Source: Spiroplasma endosymbiont of Dioctria linearis
Lineage (GTDB): Bacteria; Bacillota_I; Bacilli_A; Mycoplasmatales; Mycoplasmataceae
Length of the DNA: 64,000 nt
Assembly (NCBI RefSeq): GCF_964030865.1
Contig: NZ_OZ034984.1
Span: 992,001 to 1,056,000 of the forward strand
Reading direction: 5' to 3'
In this document: piece by piece, positions 1-12,578 of the stretch
How positions within the stretch are numbered: position 1 is the first letter of the stretch
Layout: each line of letters begins with the position of its first letter
The notes under the pieces: model-generated
The model's input: only the letters and a program-made list of their open reading frames with translations
Told to the model about the DNA's origin: nothing
Databases searched by the model: none
Position numbers and translations under genes: made by a program

Positions 1-48
1 AAAAAATCTAGAGATTGGCCCCTAGAAATAATATTGCCTAGCAATATT
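1..48 (-). terminator. Two tandem hairpins, the second followed by U6
   Basis: Read on the minus strand, a perfect 8-bp hairpin (positions 48-30, loop of 3) is followed by a second hairpin (26-7: five Watson-Crick pairs, then G-U and G-C pairs, loop CCAA) and six U at 6-1. The second has the form of a rho-independent terminator. It lies downstream of the separate secA terminator, so it may be a back-up terminator or the end of a small transcript. No gene is visible in this stretch. Confidence 0.4.
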
Positions 49-63
49 TTACATAGATTAATT

Positions 64-89
64 AAAAAAACAAGACATTTGTCTTGTTG
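64..89 (-). terminator. secA rho-independent terminator
   Basis: A stem of ACAAGAC/GTCTTGT type is followed on the minus strand by seven T, 22 bases after the secA stop codon. Confidence 0.8.
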
Positions 90-110
90 TAAAAAATAGA
101 AAAAAATATT

Positions 111-3014
111 TTATCCAATTTTTGTTTTTGTTTGAACTTGTTCAGTGTCTTCAATATCATCTTCTGAAATTGAACCATCTGGGTTAGTTTTAAATGTTTT
201 TTTAACTTTACCATTTTCATCTAAAACTTTAAATTCTTTTTGTTTTTTTTCTAATTCAGTTGCTAGTGCCATTAATATCTGTGTTTCAATTAGTAGTTTT
301 GTTTTTTCAGCTTCATCAGTTTCTTTTTTAGCTAATTTTTCGTAACTTGCTTTAACATCTTTTGCAGTAAAGATTTTTTTCAACTTAAATTTAGTTACCA
401 TTCTTTCAACTTCTTCAAAAGGAATTTCAGCTGATTGTTTTTGTTGCTGAGAAAAAATTTCATCAAGTTTTTTCATTAGACCCTCAAGAATTGCATATTG
501 AAATTTAACTTTTTCTAACTCTTCTTTTTTGCCTTTTAATTCCTTTTTAAGTTCTTTAAATCTTTTATCAACATTTGCTCTTGCAAATTTTTCTTTAGGA
601 ATTTTTCATTCTTCTAGAATTTGATCGATATCTTTATCACTTATATTAATAGTTTTTGGTTCTTCATTATTAAATTCAATAGTTTTTTCATTTGGTCCAA
701 CTTCTCTTACAAATGATCCATATAGTTTAATGATTGTTTCTTCTGCAATCATTATTTTCATTTTATTGAATAGCCTAGCTGATTCTTCTACATATTCATG
801 CAATGGATTATTTTGTGCATATTGTTGTAAATAAATACCACTTCTCAATTTTTGATTTATATTAATGTGTTTTTGTCAATGATAGTCAAGTGATTGAAGA
901 ATAGTTCTTCTTTCCATTTCACTTATAACTTCTTGTGGTACAGAGTTTGTTTTGCTTAAATATAATTCCATCATACTTTCAGAGATCTTTTTTGCAATTT
1001 GTGCTTTTTCTAATCCACCAAAGTCTTTTTCACTTAATGAACCTTCAATAACAAATCTTGAGTTAATGTCTTTTATTAGAGAAGAAATATTAATTGTTCT
1101 TTCTCCTCTAACAAGCTCTGAGTTTCTTTCTACAATTTCATATGCAATTGTATATTGAAATCTTGCAATAACTCCCTTTAAAGTTTCTTGTTCTAGAATT
1201 GAATCTCTTTGTGAATAAATAGCTTCACGTTGTTGTGAAAGAATATTATCGTAATCAAGAACATTTTTACGTTGATCAAAATTTAACCCCTCAAGTTTTT
1301 TTTGAGCATTTGTAATTGCTCTTGTAAACAATCTTGATTTAATATGATCATCACCCAATTTTAAAAACATCTGTCTTAATTTAGGAGCTGAGAAACGAAT
1401 CATTAATTCATCTTCCATAGAAATATAAAATCTTGAACTTCCAGGATCACCTTGTCTACCAGCTCTACCTCTTAACTGATTATCAATACGTCTTGCTTCG
1501 TTACGTTCAATACCCATAACAAATAGGCCACCATTTTTTCTAGCTTCATCTGAGAGTTTAATATCTGTTCCACGTCCAGCCATGTTTGTTGCTAATGTTA
1601 TAGAACCTACTTGTCCAGCTTTTTCAACTATTTCAGCTTCTCTATGGTGATTTTTAGCATTAATCATTTCAAACTTTAAACCAGCTTTTTGTAAATAATG
1701 AGAAACTTGTTCAGAAGAATCAACTGATGTTGTTCCAATAAGTACTGGTCTTCCAGATTGGGTTACTTCTTCTAAGTCTTTTACTAAGTGTTTTAATTTA
1801 GCATTAATTGTTCCAAAAGTTAAGTCTGGTTCATCTACTCTAATAATTGGTTTGTTTGTTGGACAAACAATAACTCTTGTATTATATATTTTTAAGAATT
1901 CTTCTTCCTCAGTTTTTGCAGTTCCTGTCATTCCTGAAAGTTTATTATATAGTCTGTAAAAATTTTGATAAGTAATTGTAGCTAAAGTTGTTGTTTCTTC
2001 TTCAATTTCAACACCCTCTTTTGCTTGTAACGCTTGTTGCAAACCATCACTATAAGCTCTACCTGGCATTGTTCTTCCTGTAAACTGATCAATTAAAATA
2101 ATCTCATTACCTTGAACAGTATACTCAACTTCTTTTTTAAAAGTAAACATTGCTTTTAATGCGTTCATAATTAAGTGAAATACTTCAGTATTTCTAAAAT
2201 CAAATAGATTATCAATACTAAAGAATTTATGTGCTTTTTGAATTCCGGGTTCAATTAAATAAACTTGTTTTGATTCTAAATCAATTTCAATGTCTGTTTT
2301 TTCATCCAATGATTTAGAAAATGAATCAGCTGCTTTATATAAATTAATTCTATTTTGGCTTCCCCCAGAAATAATTAAAGGTGTTCTTGCCTCGTCAATA
2401 AGTATTGAGTCAGCCTCATCAATAATTGCAAAGTTAAGTTTTCTTTGAACTTTTTGATCTAAACGATATACCATATTATCTCTTAAGTAATCAAATCCCA
2501 ATTCTGAGTTTGTTGTATAAGTAATATCTTTAGAATAAGCACTTCTTTTTTGCTCTTTAGATAAATCTCTCCCATTTAATCCAACACTAATTCCTAGCAT
2601 GTCATAAACTTGACCATTAATTTCACTATCTCTTCTAGATAAATACTCATTAACAGTAACAACGTGAACTCCTAAACCAGATAAAGCATTTAGGTATGCA
2701 GGAAAAAGACCAGTTAAAGTTTTACCTTCACCCGTTCTCATCTCTGCAATATCACCTTGATGTAAAATAATAGCACCAATTAATTGAACTTTATAAGCTT
2801 TTAGTTTTAAAACCCTAAATGCAGCTTCTCTAACTACTGCAAAAGCTTCAACTAAAAGTTCATCTAAAGTTTCACCGTTTGCTAATCTATCTTTAAATTC
2901 TTGTGTCTTATTTGATAATTCTGTTTCACTTAATTTTTCATAGTCCGCTTCCAGTGAAATAATTTGCTCTGCTATTTTACCGTGCTTCTTAACTATTGAT
3001 TTGTCTCTTGCCAT
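111..3014 (-). CDS. secA: Preprotein translocase ATPase SecA
   Basis: SecA is the motor ATPase that drives preproteins through SecYEG at the membrane; it works with the SecE encoded at 31729. The protein is 967 residues once two TGA codons are read as Trp. Visible motifs are the Walker A segment at about 93-100 (RTGEGKT), the DEAD box at 199-202 followed by LIDEARTPLIISG, and the helicase motifs TNMAGRGTDIKL and QLRGRAGRQGD. The start is ATG 3014 with AAGGAG upstream. The tail after the scaffold domain is a charged, coiled-coil-like extension. The usual C-terminal CxCxSG...CH zinc/SecB motif is absent, which is common in Mollicutes. It is transcribed alone, with a TATAAT at 3061-3056. Confidence 0.97.
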
Positions 3015-3265
3015 TAAAAACTACTCCTTTTTTTGCTAAGTCAAAAATCTTAATCATTATACAATTATTATTGCCAAATAGAAAGTTATAAACGGAAAAA
3101 TATTTCATAAAAATTTTTTAATATATCAAATATACGGTTATTTAAAATTTTTGTATGTAAAATTTACTATTAAACTAATTATATTATTTTAATAAAAAAT
3201 AAATCCCAAATATAATTTAATTAGATTAAAATTTTAAATAAAATTCCAATTTCTATTATCCAATT
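3015..3265. other. Non-coding AT-rich region between secA and the tdh terminator
   Basis: No reading frame is supported on either strand. The part nearest secA holds its Shine-Dalgarno sequence and a TATAAT box (3061-3056). The rest is featureless A/T-rich sequence. Confidence 0.6.
3056..3061 (-). promoter_or_regulatory. Putative secA -10 box
   Basis: A perfect TATAAT lies 42 bases upstream of the secA ATG. The -35 region is weak (TTTCTA at 17 bp). Confidence 0.5.
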
Positions 3266-3295
3266 AAAAAAACCAGTAAATAAAAATTACTGGTT
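3266..3295 (-). terminator. Terminator of the tauE-kbl-tdh operon
   Basis: A 9-bp perfect stem (3295-3287 with 3279-3271) is followed by a T run on the minus strand. It lies about 130 bases downstream of the tdh stop. Confidence 0.8.
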
Positions 3296-3348
3296 AACTT
3301 GATTATAACTATAAATTATTTGATATATAAATGTTTTAGTAACTGAAA

Positions 3349-3376
3349 AACAACTCTACTATAACAACTCTACTAT
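3349..3376. repeat. 14-bp direct repeat, two adjacent copies
   Basis: AACAACTCTACTAT occurs twice head to tail at 3349-3362 and 3363-3376, in the trailer between the tdh stop and its terminator. It has no coding role. Confidence 0.75.
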
Positions 3377-3422
3377 TTTAAACTGCAAAGCTCCTCTAAT
3401 TTAAAAAGTTAAATGAACTTAT

Positions 3423-4391
3423 TTATTGAATTTTGCCCTCTGCTTTTAATTTCTCTTTTAATTTTTCTAGCATTTCTTTTGTCATTGCATCTAAATTATA
3501 CTTAGGATTAAAATCTCATTCTCTTCTTGCACAACTATCATCAATACTATTTGGTCAAGAATCTGCAATTTTTTGACGAGCAGTATCAACTTTATAATCC
3601 ATTTTGAAATTTGGAATATACTTTTTAATTGATTCAAAAATTTCTTCTGGTGCAAAAGACATAGCAGTTATATTAAATGAATTTCTATGAATTAATTTTT
3701 TTGGATCTGCATTCATTAATTGGACAATTGCATCAATTGCATCATCCATATACATCATGTCCATTTTTGTTCCTTTATCAATATAACTTTCATACTTACC
3801 AGTTAATAAAGCTTGATAATAAATATCAACAGCATAATCAGTAGTTCCTCCACCAGGTTCAACTTTATATGATATTAATCCTGGGAACCTTACTGATCTT
3901 GAGTCAACACCATATTTCTTATTATAATAATTTGCTAATAATTCTCCCGCAACTTTTGTTACCCCATACATTGTTGTAGGGTTCATAACTGTATCTTGAG
4001 GAGTATTATTTGCTTCTGCATCTGGTCCATAAGCTGCTATTGATGATGGAGCAAAAAACTTAGTATTTAATTCTTTAGCTATCTCCAAAGCATTCATTAA
4101 TCCAGTCATATTTAAATCTCAAGCAAATTTAGGGTTTTTTTCAGCAGTTGCTGACAATAAAGCTGCTAAATGAATAATTGTATCTACTTCATATTTTTTT
4201 GCCAATTTTAAAAATGATTCATAATTAGTGACATCTAATTTTTCAAAAATTCCCTCATCACAAATAAAATTATCTTCAAGTTTTCTTATATCTGTTGCTA
4301 TAACATTATCCTTTCCCAAATCTTTTCTTAAACGTAAAACTAACTCTGAACCTATTTGTCCTAAAGCTCCTGTAATTAAAACTTTTTTCAT
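3423..4391 (-). CDS. tdh: NAD-dependent epimerase-type L-threonine 3-dehydrogenase
   Basis: Predicted to oxidise L-threonine to 2-amino-3-ketobutyrate with NAD+; the next enzyme, Kbl, is encoded directly upstream. The protein has 322 residues with two TGA-Trp codons. The Rossmann motif GALGQIG is at 8-14 and the short-chain dehydrogenase YGVTK pair (Tyr142, Lys146) is present, so this is the extended SDR (GalE-like) form of Tdh and not the zinc medium-chain form. ATG 4391 starts 2 bases after the kbl stop, with GGAGAG upstream, so translation is probably coupled. A sugar epimerase is the alternative from domain alone, but the kbl neighbour strongly favours Tdh. Confidence 0.9.
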
Positions 4392-4393
4392 AT

Positions 4394-5584
4394 CTATTTC
4401 TCTCCTTTTGTTTTAATTTTCTCAAACTCTTCTGTAATAACTTTATAGACTTGATCTAACTGTTCTTTGGAATGTAATGATGAAATCATTAATCTTATTC
4501 TGGCTTTTCCTTTTGAAACTGTTGGATAAATAATGGGAGAAACTAAAATCTGTTTCTCAAATAATATCTTAGTTAATTCTGTAGCAACTGATTCTTCGCC
4601 TACCATAAATGGTGTAATTGGAGTTTTTGTATTACCAATTGAATAACCGTTATCAATAAATTTATTTTGAATATATTTTGTGTTTTCTCAAAGTTTCTTA
4701 ATTCTATCATTTGATTTTTTCATCTCTTTTATAATTTTTATTCCAGCATAACAAATTCCTGTTTGTAGTGATGATGAGAATAAAAAGACTCTTGATTTTT
4801 GCTTTAGATATTCAATTAGTATTGACTTACCACAAATAAAACCTCCAACAAGTCCATAAGCCTTAGATAATGTTCCAACTTCTATATCAATTTTTCCTTC
4901 CAGACCAAAGTGTGCAATTGAGCCTTGACCATTTGGTCCAAGTACTCCTTCACCATGCGCATCATCAACAATACTATAAGCATTATATTTTTTTGCTAAA
5001 TAGCTAATTTTATCTAATGGAGCAATATCTCCATCCATAGAAAAAACACCATCTGTGATAATAAAAATATTGCCTGTTACTTCATTAGAATTAATTTTTA
5101 ATATATTTTCTAAATCACTCATATCACAATGTTTATAAACAGCTCTTTTGGCTTTTGATAAACGAATTCCATCAATTATTGAAGCATGATTCAACTCATC
5201 AGAAATGATTAAATCATTCTCATTTGTAATAGTTGGTATTAGTCCAGTATTCGCTTGAAATCCACTTTGAACAACTAAAGCATCTTCAGAATTTTTAAAC
5301 TCTGCCAAAATTTTTTCAAATTCTCTATGAACAGAGTAACTACCAGAAATTGATCTTACAGCTCCAGGTCCCACTCCATATTTGTCTGCCGCTTCTTTAA
5401 TTGCTTGGACTGTAATTGGATCATTTGCAAACCCCAAATAATTATTTGAGCACATATTTAAAAAATCTTTATTATTAATTTTTACAATATCACTTTGAGC
5501 TCCCTCAAGTATTTTGATAATGTTATAAAGTTTATCTTCTTTTCTAATTTTTAATTCTTCTTCTAAACGATTATATAAACTCAT
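4394..5584 (-). CDS. kbl: Glycine C-acetyltransferase (2-amino-3-ketobutyrate CoA ligase)
   Basis: A PLP enzyme of the alpha-oxoamine synthase family. It cleaves 2-amino-3-ketobutyrate with CoA to glycine and acetyl-CoA, completing threonine breakdown with Tdh. It has 396 residues, the usual Kbl length. Visible are the substrate-pocket segment NNYLGFA near 47-53, the cofactor-binding DDAHGEG near 207-213, and the Schiff-base Lys241 in GTLSKAYG. The start is ATG 5584, chosen because AAAGGAG precedes it; an in-frame codon at 5635 lacks a ribosome site. The stop of the upstream permease ends one base before this ATG. BioF is the nearest alternative, but no biotin genes are nearby. Confidence 0.92.
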
Positions 5585-5585
5585 T

Positions 5586-6725
5586 TTATTCTCCTTTATT
5601 AACTTTCTGTCTTTTTTTAAGTAAATGAAACTCAACTAACATAGATATTGAGACATAAAATATAACAGCTATTGCTAATCATTTAAGAACTATATCAAAA
5701 GTTCTTTTGTCCATGCCTGCTCCCATTTGTAAACCTACAAAAATTAATAAAAAGGAACTTACAACACCAAAAATAGCTGATATTAAAATTAAATTGGACG
5801 TTTGCTGTAAATATTTCTTTCTTTTTATAAAAGTATAGGCTGCAGGCAACATGCATAAAGCTGATCCACAAGCCATTATAGGAAACACTACTTCTTGTTG
5901 TAATCCTAAAAAAGATAGTGTTGCCATTGCTGGTGCATATAGCCCAATTCCAAATGATTGAATCATTCCTAAAAAGAAGAATACAATTGTTCCAATAATA
6001 ATTCTTCAAGGTTTATCCATAAGTGATGTTTGATCTCCAATATTTGATGTACTAATTACGTTAACTTGAGGATGAGTTAAAATCATTAGTATTGCTACAA
6101 AAAATAAAACTACCCCCATAATAATTTTTATTGAAGTTTGATCTTTTATCTTTGATACGAATAAGGAACCTACAAAAGTTCCACAAATAATTGCTATAAC
6201 TAAAATTAATAGAGTTGCAATGTTTACTTGAATCGAACCAACAAATAAAGCTGACTCTATCAAAGCACTTACACCCAAAGCCACATTTAATGTGCCGGGT
6301 AACTTTGTATCATCTTTTATGGCTCTTGTTCCTTTTAATAAACCAGTAATAACTCCAAAAGAACCAACACCAATTGTATCTGTAAATCCTCCAGTAAAAC
6401 CTACTGCTAAAATTACTTTTTCCCTTTGATTTACATCTTCATATTTAACTTTTAATGTAAATCAAAAATAAATTAAGCTAAATACAACTGCGGATAATAA
6501 TAAAAATATGCAAATTATAAAAGCAACTAATTGCTCACCCTCTCAAATAACCTTCCCAGGATTTTGTCAAGGAAAAAAAACTAAATAATTAATTAAAATT
6601 GATATAATAGTTGCTACCATGGCAATAGAAAAAAATAACATCCATTTAGCAAATTTTTTCTTATGCTCTTGCTTTGATAATAGTAACTGTGATTCTTCTT
6701 TCACTATAATATTTTCCTTTCTCAT
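5586..6725 (-). CDS. TauE/SafE-family membrane permease
   Basis: A multi-pass membrane protein of 379 residues, or 391 if the in-frame GTG at 6761 is used. About 8-9 hydrophobic segments fall in two halves, each with the family's glycine-rich look (for example GFTGGFTDTIGVGSFGVITG). TauE/SafE proteins are thought to move organic or sulfur-containing anions. The substrate here is unknown. It is the first gene of an operon with kbl and tdh, so a link to threonine, glycine or a derived acid is possible but inferred. ATG 6725 is chosen by position; neither start has a strong Shine-Dalgarno site. Its promoter contains a T16 tract. Confidence 0.75.
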
Positions 6726-6755
6726 TCTTTTATTTTTTTGGCTATAAAAACTTAT

Positions 6756-6793
6756 AACCACTTATATAATATAAAAAAAAAAAAAAAACCAAT
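6756..6793 (-). promoter_or_regulatory. tauE promoter region with a T16 homopolymer
   Basis: On the minus strand TTGG is followed by 16 T (6788-6773) and then ATATTATATAAG. A -35 like TTGGTT and a -10 such as TATTAT or TATATA would be separated by the homopolymer, so its length sets the spacer. Confidence 0.45.
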
Positions 6794-6874
6794 ATTTTAT
6801 CCATTTTTTATTAAAATAATATAAATTTTTCCAATATAATATAATAAATTATTTTAATAAAAACTATTATTTTT

Positions 6875-6880
6875 TATAAT
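6875..6880 (+). promoter_or_regulatory. -10 box for the YigZ/exonuclease pair
   Basis: A perfect TATAAT lies 30 bases before the plus-strand start at 6910, in the divergent region shared with the tauE promoter. The -35 is weak (TTTTAA). Confidence 0.5.
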
Positions 6881-6909
6881 AAAAGAGTAAAATAATTGTT
6901 GGTAAAGTT

Positions 6910-7506
6910 ATGATAAGTTTAAATATATTAAGCAATAACAATATTGTGATAAGAAGCTTCTTAACTAAGAAATCAAGATTCACTACCTATATTTCAAAAG
7001 TAACAAATAAAACTGAATTAAAAAATTTTATAAAAAAGCATACTGATAAAGGAGCAACTCATAATTGCTATGCTTTTAAGTATGGCCATGATAATTTAAA
7101 TTATGGATACAACAATGATGGTGAACCAAAGGGAACTGCAGGTGAACCATTATTAAAACTAATCGAAGTAAGTAATGTTACTAATATTATAATATTTGTT
7201 AAAAGATATTATGGTGGAGTAAAGTTAGGAACAGGCGGATTGCAAAAAGCTTATACTAATTCAGCAATTGAAATAATGAAGGAAAGTGAATTTAAAAAAT
7301 TAAGACTTCTAAATAATATAAAAATAAATTTTAAAATAGCAGATATTAAAGCTATTAAATTATTTTTATTAAAACAAGCTGAAGACATTAATTATACGTA
7401 TACTAAAGATTTGGTTACGGTAGAATTCAATTTAGATAAAATTGAAAAAATGGACTCTATTAAAGATAAAATAAATATTTTAAAAATTAAGCAGGGGTAT
7501 TATTAA
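6910..7506 (+). CDS. YigZ/IMPACT (UPF0029) family protein
   Basis: This 198-residue protein has the family signature in its first half: THNCYAFKYG, then DGEPKGTAGEPLL, then VKRYYGGVKLGTGGL. The fold resembles domains of elongation factor G, and members are linked to translation stress, but the molecular role is not established. The C-terminal 70 residues form the variable second domain. ATG 6910 has only a weak ribosome site (GGTAAAG). It is one of two plus-strand genes in the window, and its TAA is followed directly by AGGAG for the exonuclease gene, so the two form an operon. Confidence 0.85.
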   Translation: MISLNILSNNNIVIRSFLTKKSRFTTYISKVTNKTELKNFIKKHTDKGATHNCYAFKYGHDNLNYGYNNDGEPKGTAGEPLLKLIEVSNVTNIIIFVKRYYGGVKLGTGGLQKAYTNSAIEIMKESEFKKLRLLNNIKINFKIADIKAIKLFLLKQAEDINYTYTKDLVTVEFNLDKIEKMDSIKDKINILKIKQGYY

Positions 7507-7518
7507 AGGAGAACAATA

Positions 7519-8448
7519 ATGGATAAGAAAAAAGTTGTGATTATAGATGGTTACCATCTTCTTCACAAAGGTTATTATGGAAGTTTAAAGAGAAAAAAAG
7601 TTGCTATAAATAGAGATGGAGTTTTAATAAATGCTGTATATGTCTTTGTAGCAAACGTCTATCAATTAGTTCAATCAAATGAATATCATACTGTACTAGT
7701 TACATTTGATGTAGGAAAAGAATGTTGAAGAAAAGAAATATATCCAGAATATAAAGCAACAAGAAAAGAAACACCATCAGATTTAATTCCACAAATGCAA
7801 TTAGTTAGAGATTTTTTAACAGCTGCAAATATACCATGATATGAAAAAGTTAAATATGAAGGTGACGATATAATGGGAACTATTTCTAGAATAGCTGTTA
7901 AACTTGGCTATCAAGTTGAAATAGTTTCAAATGATAAAGATACATATCAATTAATTTGTGATGATGTAAAGGTTGTTTCACAACAATCAAAAAAATGTAA
8001 ACAAGAAATAATAACGAAAAAAGAAGTTTTTGAAAAATTTGGTTGCAAACCTTGTCAAATACCTGATATAAAATCACTATTAGGTGATCAATCAGATAAT
8101 ATAAAGGGTGTTAGAGGAATGCATTATAATACAGCAACAAAATTAGTTGCAAAATATGGATGTGTTGAAAATATTTATAAAAACTTAACTGACTTTCCTG
8201 AAGAGCAAAGAAAAAAACTTGAGCTTTGTAAAGAAAAGGTTTTAATGAATAAGCAAATTGCAAAAATATTAAAAAATGTTGATATTGGTAGAATTAACTT
8301 TAAACCTTTAAGAATTAACTACATAAGATTTATGGGTTTTCTAAAAAGAGAGAAAATGTGAGCATTTACTAAAATGATTGAAGATAAAGTTAAACAACAA
8401 CTTACTTATAAAGAAAAAATAAAAACAGAGATACAAGAACTTTCTTAA
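7519..8448 (+). CDS. Stand-alone 5'-3' exonuclease (PolA N-terminal domain type)
   Basis: A flap/5'-nuclease of 309 residues, equal to the N-terminal domain of DNA polymerase I without a polymerase. It removes RNA primers and flaps. Acidic metal-site motifs are visible: VVIIDGYHLLHKGYYG near the N-terminus, VTFDVGKEC, YEGDDIMGT and VSNDKDTYQL. The helix-hairpin-helix region LLGDQSDNIKGVRGMHYNTATKLVAKYG follows. Three TGA codons are read as Trp. ATG 7519 has AAAGGAGAACAAT before it. The stop codon overlaps the convergent atpC stop by 3 bases, and the last codons lie in a bidirectional terminator. Confidence 0.9.
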
Positions 8449-8460
8449 ATCTCTGTTTTT
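8421..8460. terminator. Bidirectional terminator overlapping both convergent stop codons
   Basis: AAAAACAGAGAT at 8421-8432 pairs perfectly with ATCTCTGTTTTT at 8449-8460, giving a 12-bp stem with T runs on both strands. The stop codons of the exonuclease (8446-8448) and atpC (8447-8445) sit in the loop. Confidence 0.85.
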
Positions 8461-8737
8461 ATTTTTTGACCTTTTTCATCAACCTCATAAAGTCTTTGAG
8501 TTAGTATTCTAATTTGATCTTTTGAAACTCTTATTATTCCTCTATGAAGGTGAATATATTTTATAGTTCCATCAATTTCATATTTCATATCACCAATAAG
8601 AAGTGTTGAAACAATTGAAGTATGGTTAGCATAAATTGTTATTTGTCCATCAGAAGTTCTTACATTTGCATATTCTACCTCTAAATCATCTATATATACA
8701 CCCTCAGGAGTAATGATTTTTAATTTAGTTAGTTGCA

Positions 8738-8738
<1 letters not shown>
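8445..8738 (-). CDS. atpC: ATP synthase epsilon subunit, short form
   Basis: The central-stalk subunit of F1, 97 residues against about 130-140 in most bacteria. The N-terminal beta-sandwich is complete (LKIITPEGVYIDD, then YANHTSIVSTL, then RGIIRV). The protein ends shortly after it, so the C-terminal two-helix domain that inhibits ATP hydrolysis is missing. The reading frame closes where it meets the convergent exonuclease gene. ATG 8738 overlaps the atpD stop as TAATG, so it is translationally coupled. Confidence 0.92.
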
Positions 8739-10998
<2,260 letters not shown>

Positions 10999-10999
10999 A

Positions 11000-12574
11000 C
11001 TAACCTAAACTTTCATACTCATCTTTTTTACCATACTCATCAACTTTATAACCTTGTAACTTTGAAGTGATATTTTTTAAAACTAGTACCAATTGAGATT
11101 TTACAGAAGCATATAAACTATCACTAAACTCTTTTTCTGCTTCTAGCATTTTTCTAAGTGCTTTAGCATTTTTATCATTTTCAAAATGATAAAAAACTAA
11201 CTCTTTAAAATTAATCATTTCACTTAGTGGTAATCATTTTATTAATCTTTCTTTGATAGATAATAATAAAATTGCTTGATCAATTTGTGCTGCTGGTTTA
11301 TATTGTCTTTGCTTTAAAAGCTCAACAATTTTTTGACCATGATTTAATGTTTCTTTTGTAGTTTCATCTAGATCACTTCCAAATTTTGCAAATGCTTGCA
11401 ACTCATAATATTGAGCCAATTCCAATTTTAAAGTACTAGCTACTTGCTTAACTGCTTTAATTTGAGCAGCAGAACCTACCCTTGATACTGACAATCCAGT
11501 ATCAACAGCTGGTCTAATACCTGAATTAAATAATTGCTCTGATAAAAATATTTGCCCATCAGTAATTGAAATTACATTGGTTGGTATATACGCAGATATA
11601 TCTCCAGCTTGAGTTTCAACAATTGGTAAAGCTGTAATACTTCCTCCACCAAAATTTTCATTTACTCTTGCTGCTCTTTCAAGTAATCTTGAGTGTAGAT
11701 AAAAAACATCTCCTGGATATGCTTCACGACCTGGTGGACGTCTTAATAATAAAGCTAAAGTTCTATAAGCAATTGCATGTTTTGATAAGTCATCATAAAT
11801 AATTAAAACATCATCACCTTTAGACATTCATTCCTCTGCAATTGAAACTCCAGTATAAGGAGCTATATATTGAATTGGTGCTGATTCACTTGCTGATGCT
11901 GAAATTACTGTTGTATACTCCATTGACCCAGCTTGCTTTAATTTTTCAACAACTTGAGCAACTGTTGACTCTTTTTGACCAATAGCCACATAAATGCACT
12001 TAACATTTTTTCCTTTTTGATTAATAATTGCATCAATAGCAATTGCTGTTTTACCAGTTTGTCTATCACCAATAATTAATTCACGTTGCCCTTTTCCAAT
12101 AGGTATTATTGAATCAATTGACATAATTCCAGTTTCCATTGGTTGATTAACTGATTTTCTAGACATAACTCCTGAGGCAATTTTTTCTACTGGTGCAAAT
12201 TTTGTATTATTCAATGGTCCATTTCCATCAATTGGTGAGCCCATTCCATTTAAAACTCTTCCCAGAAGAGTATCACCAACTGGAGTTTCAACAACTTTGC
12301 ATGTTCTAACAACTTTATCACCCTGGCGAATTTTTGAATCATCACCCATAATAACTGCACCAACTGCACCCTCTTCTAAATTAAGAGCCATACCATAAAT
12401 ATCATTTGAGAAAATTAAAAGCTCACCCATCATAACATCTTCAAGTCCAAATAAAAGAGCAACACCGTCACCAATACTTGCAACAGTCCCTTCTTGTGAT
12501 TGAATAATATTTTTGCCATATTCTTTAATTTGCTTTTTTATAACCTCTGATATTTCATTTATTTTAAGTGACAT
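11000..12574 (-). CDS. atpA: ATP synthase alpha subunit
   Basis: Non-catalytic nucleotide-binding F1 subunit, 524 residues with two TGA-Trp codons. The P-loop GDRQTGKT is at 169-176. The segment [24 protein letters not shown] and the [10 protein letters not shown] and [18 protein letters not shown] motifs are intact. Its ATG lies 4 bases beyond the atpH stop. Confidence 0.98.
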
Positions 12575-12578
12575 ATCT

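Noticed and set aside
1-60. Possible 3' end of tmRNA or another stable RNA at the window edge
   Set aside because: Hairpins are present, but no CCA end, tRNA-like acceptor pairing or known core sequence could be found.
111-3014. secA, rpoB, rpoC, gyrB and many others appear as several separate pieces under the standard code
   Set aside because: All breaks are TGA codons at positions where the family has Trp or where the frame continues with clear homology. They are single genes under code 4, not pseudogenes.
3015-3422. Small RNA or riboswitch in the longest non-coding stretch
   Set aside because: Apart from the terminator, the direct repeat and a -10 box there is no stable fold or conserved motif.
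4119-4391. The tdh gene as a UDP-glucose 4-epimerase
   Set aside because: The SDR motifs fit both, but tight coupling to kbl and the absence of sugar-nucleotide genes favour threonine dehydrogenase.
5695-6009. Overlapping minus-strand reading frame of 104 codons in the permease gene
   Set aside because: It is a shifted shadow of the TauE/SafE permease; the in-phase frame has the membrane segments and family pattern.
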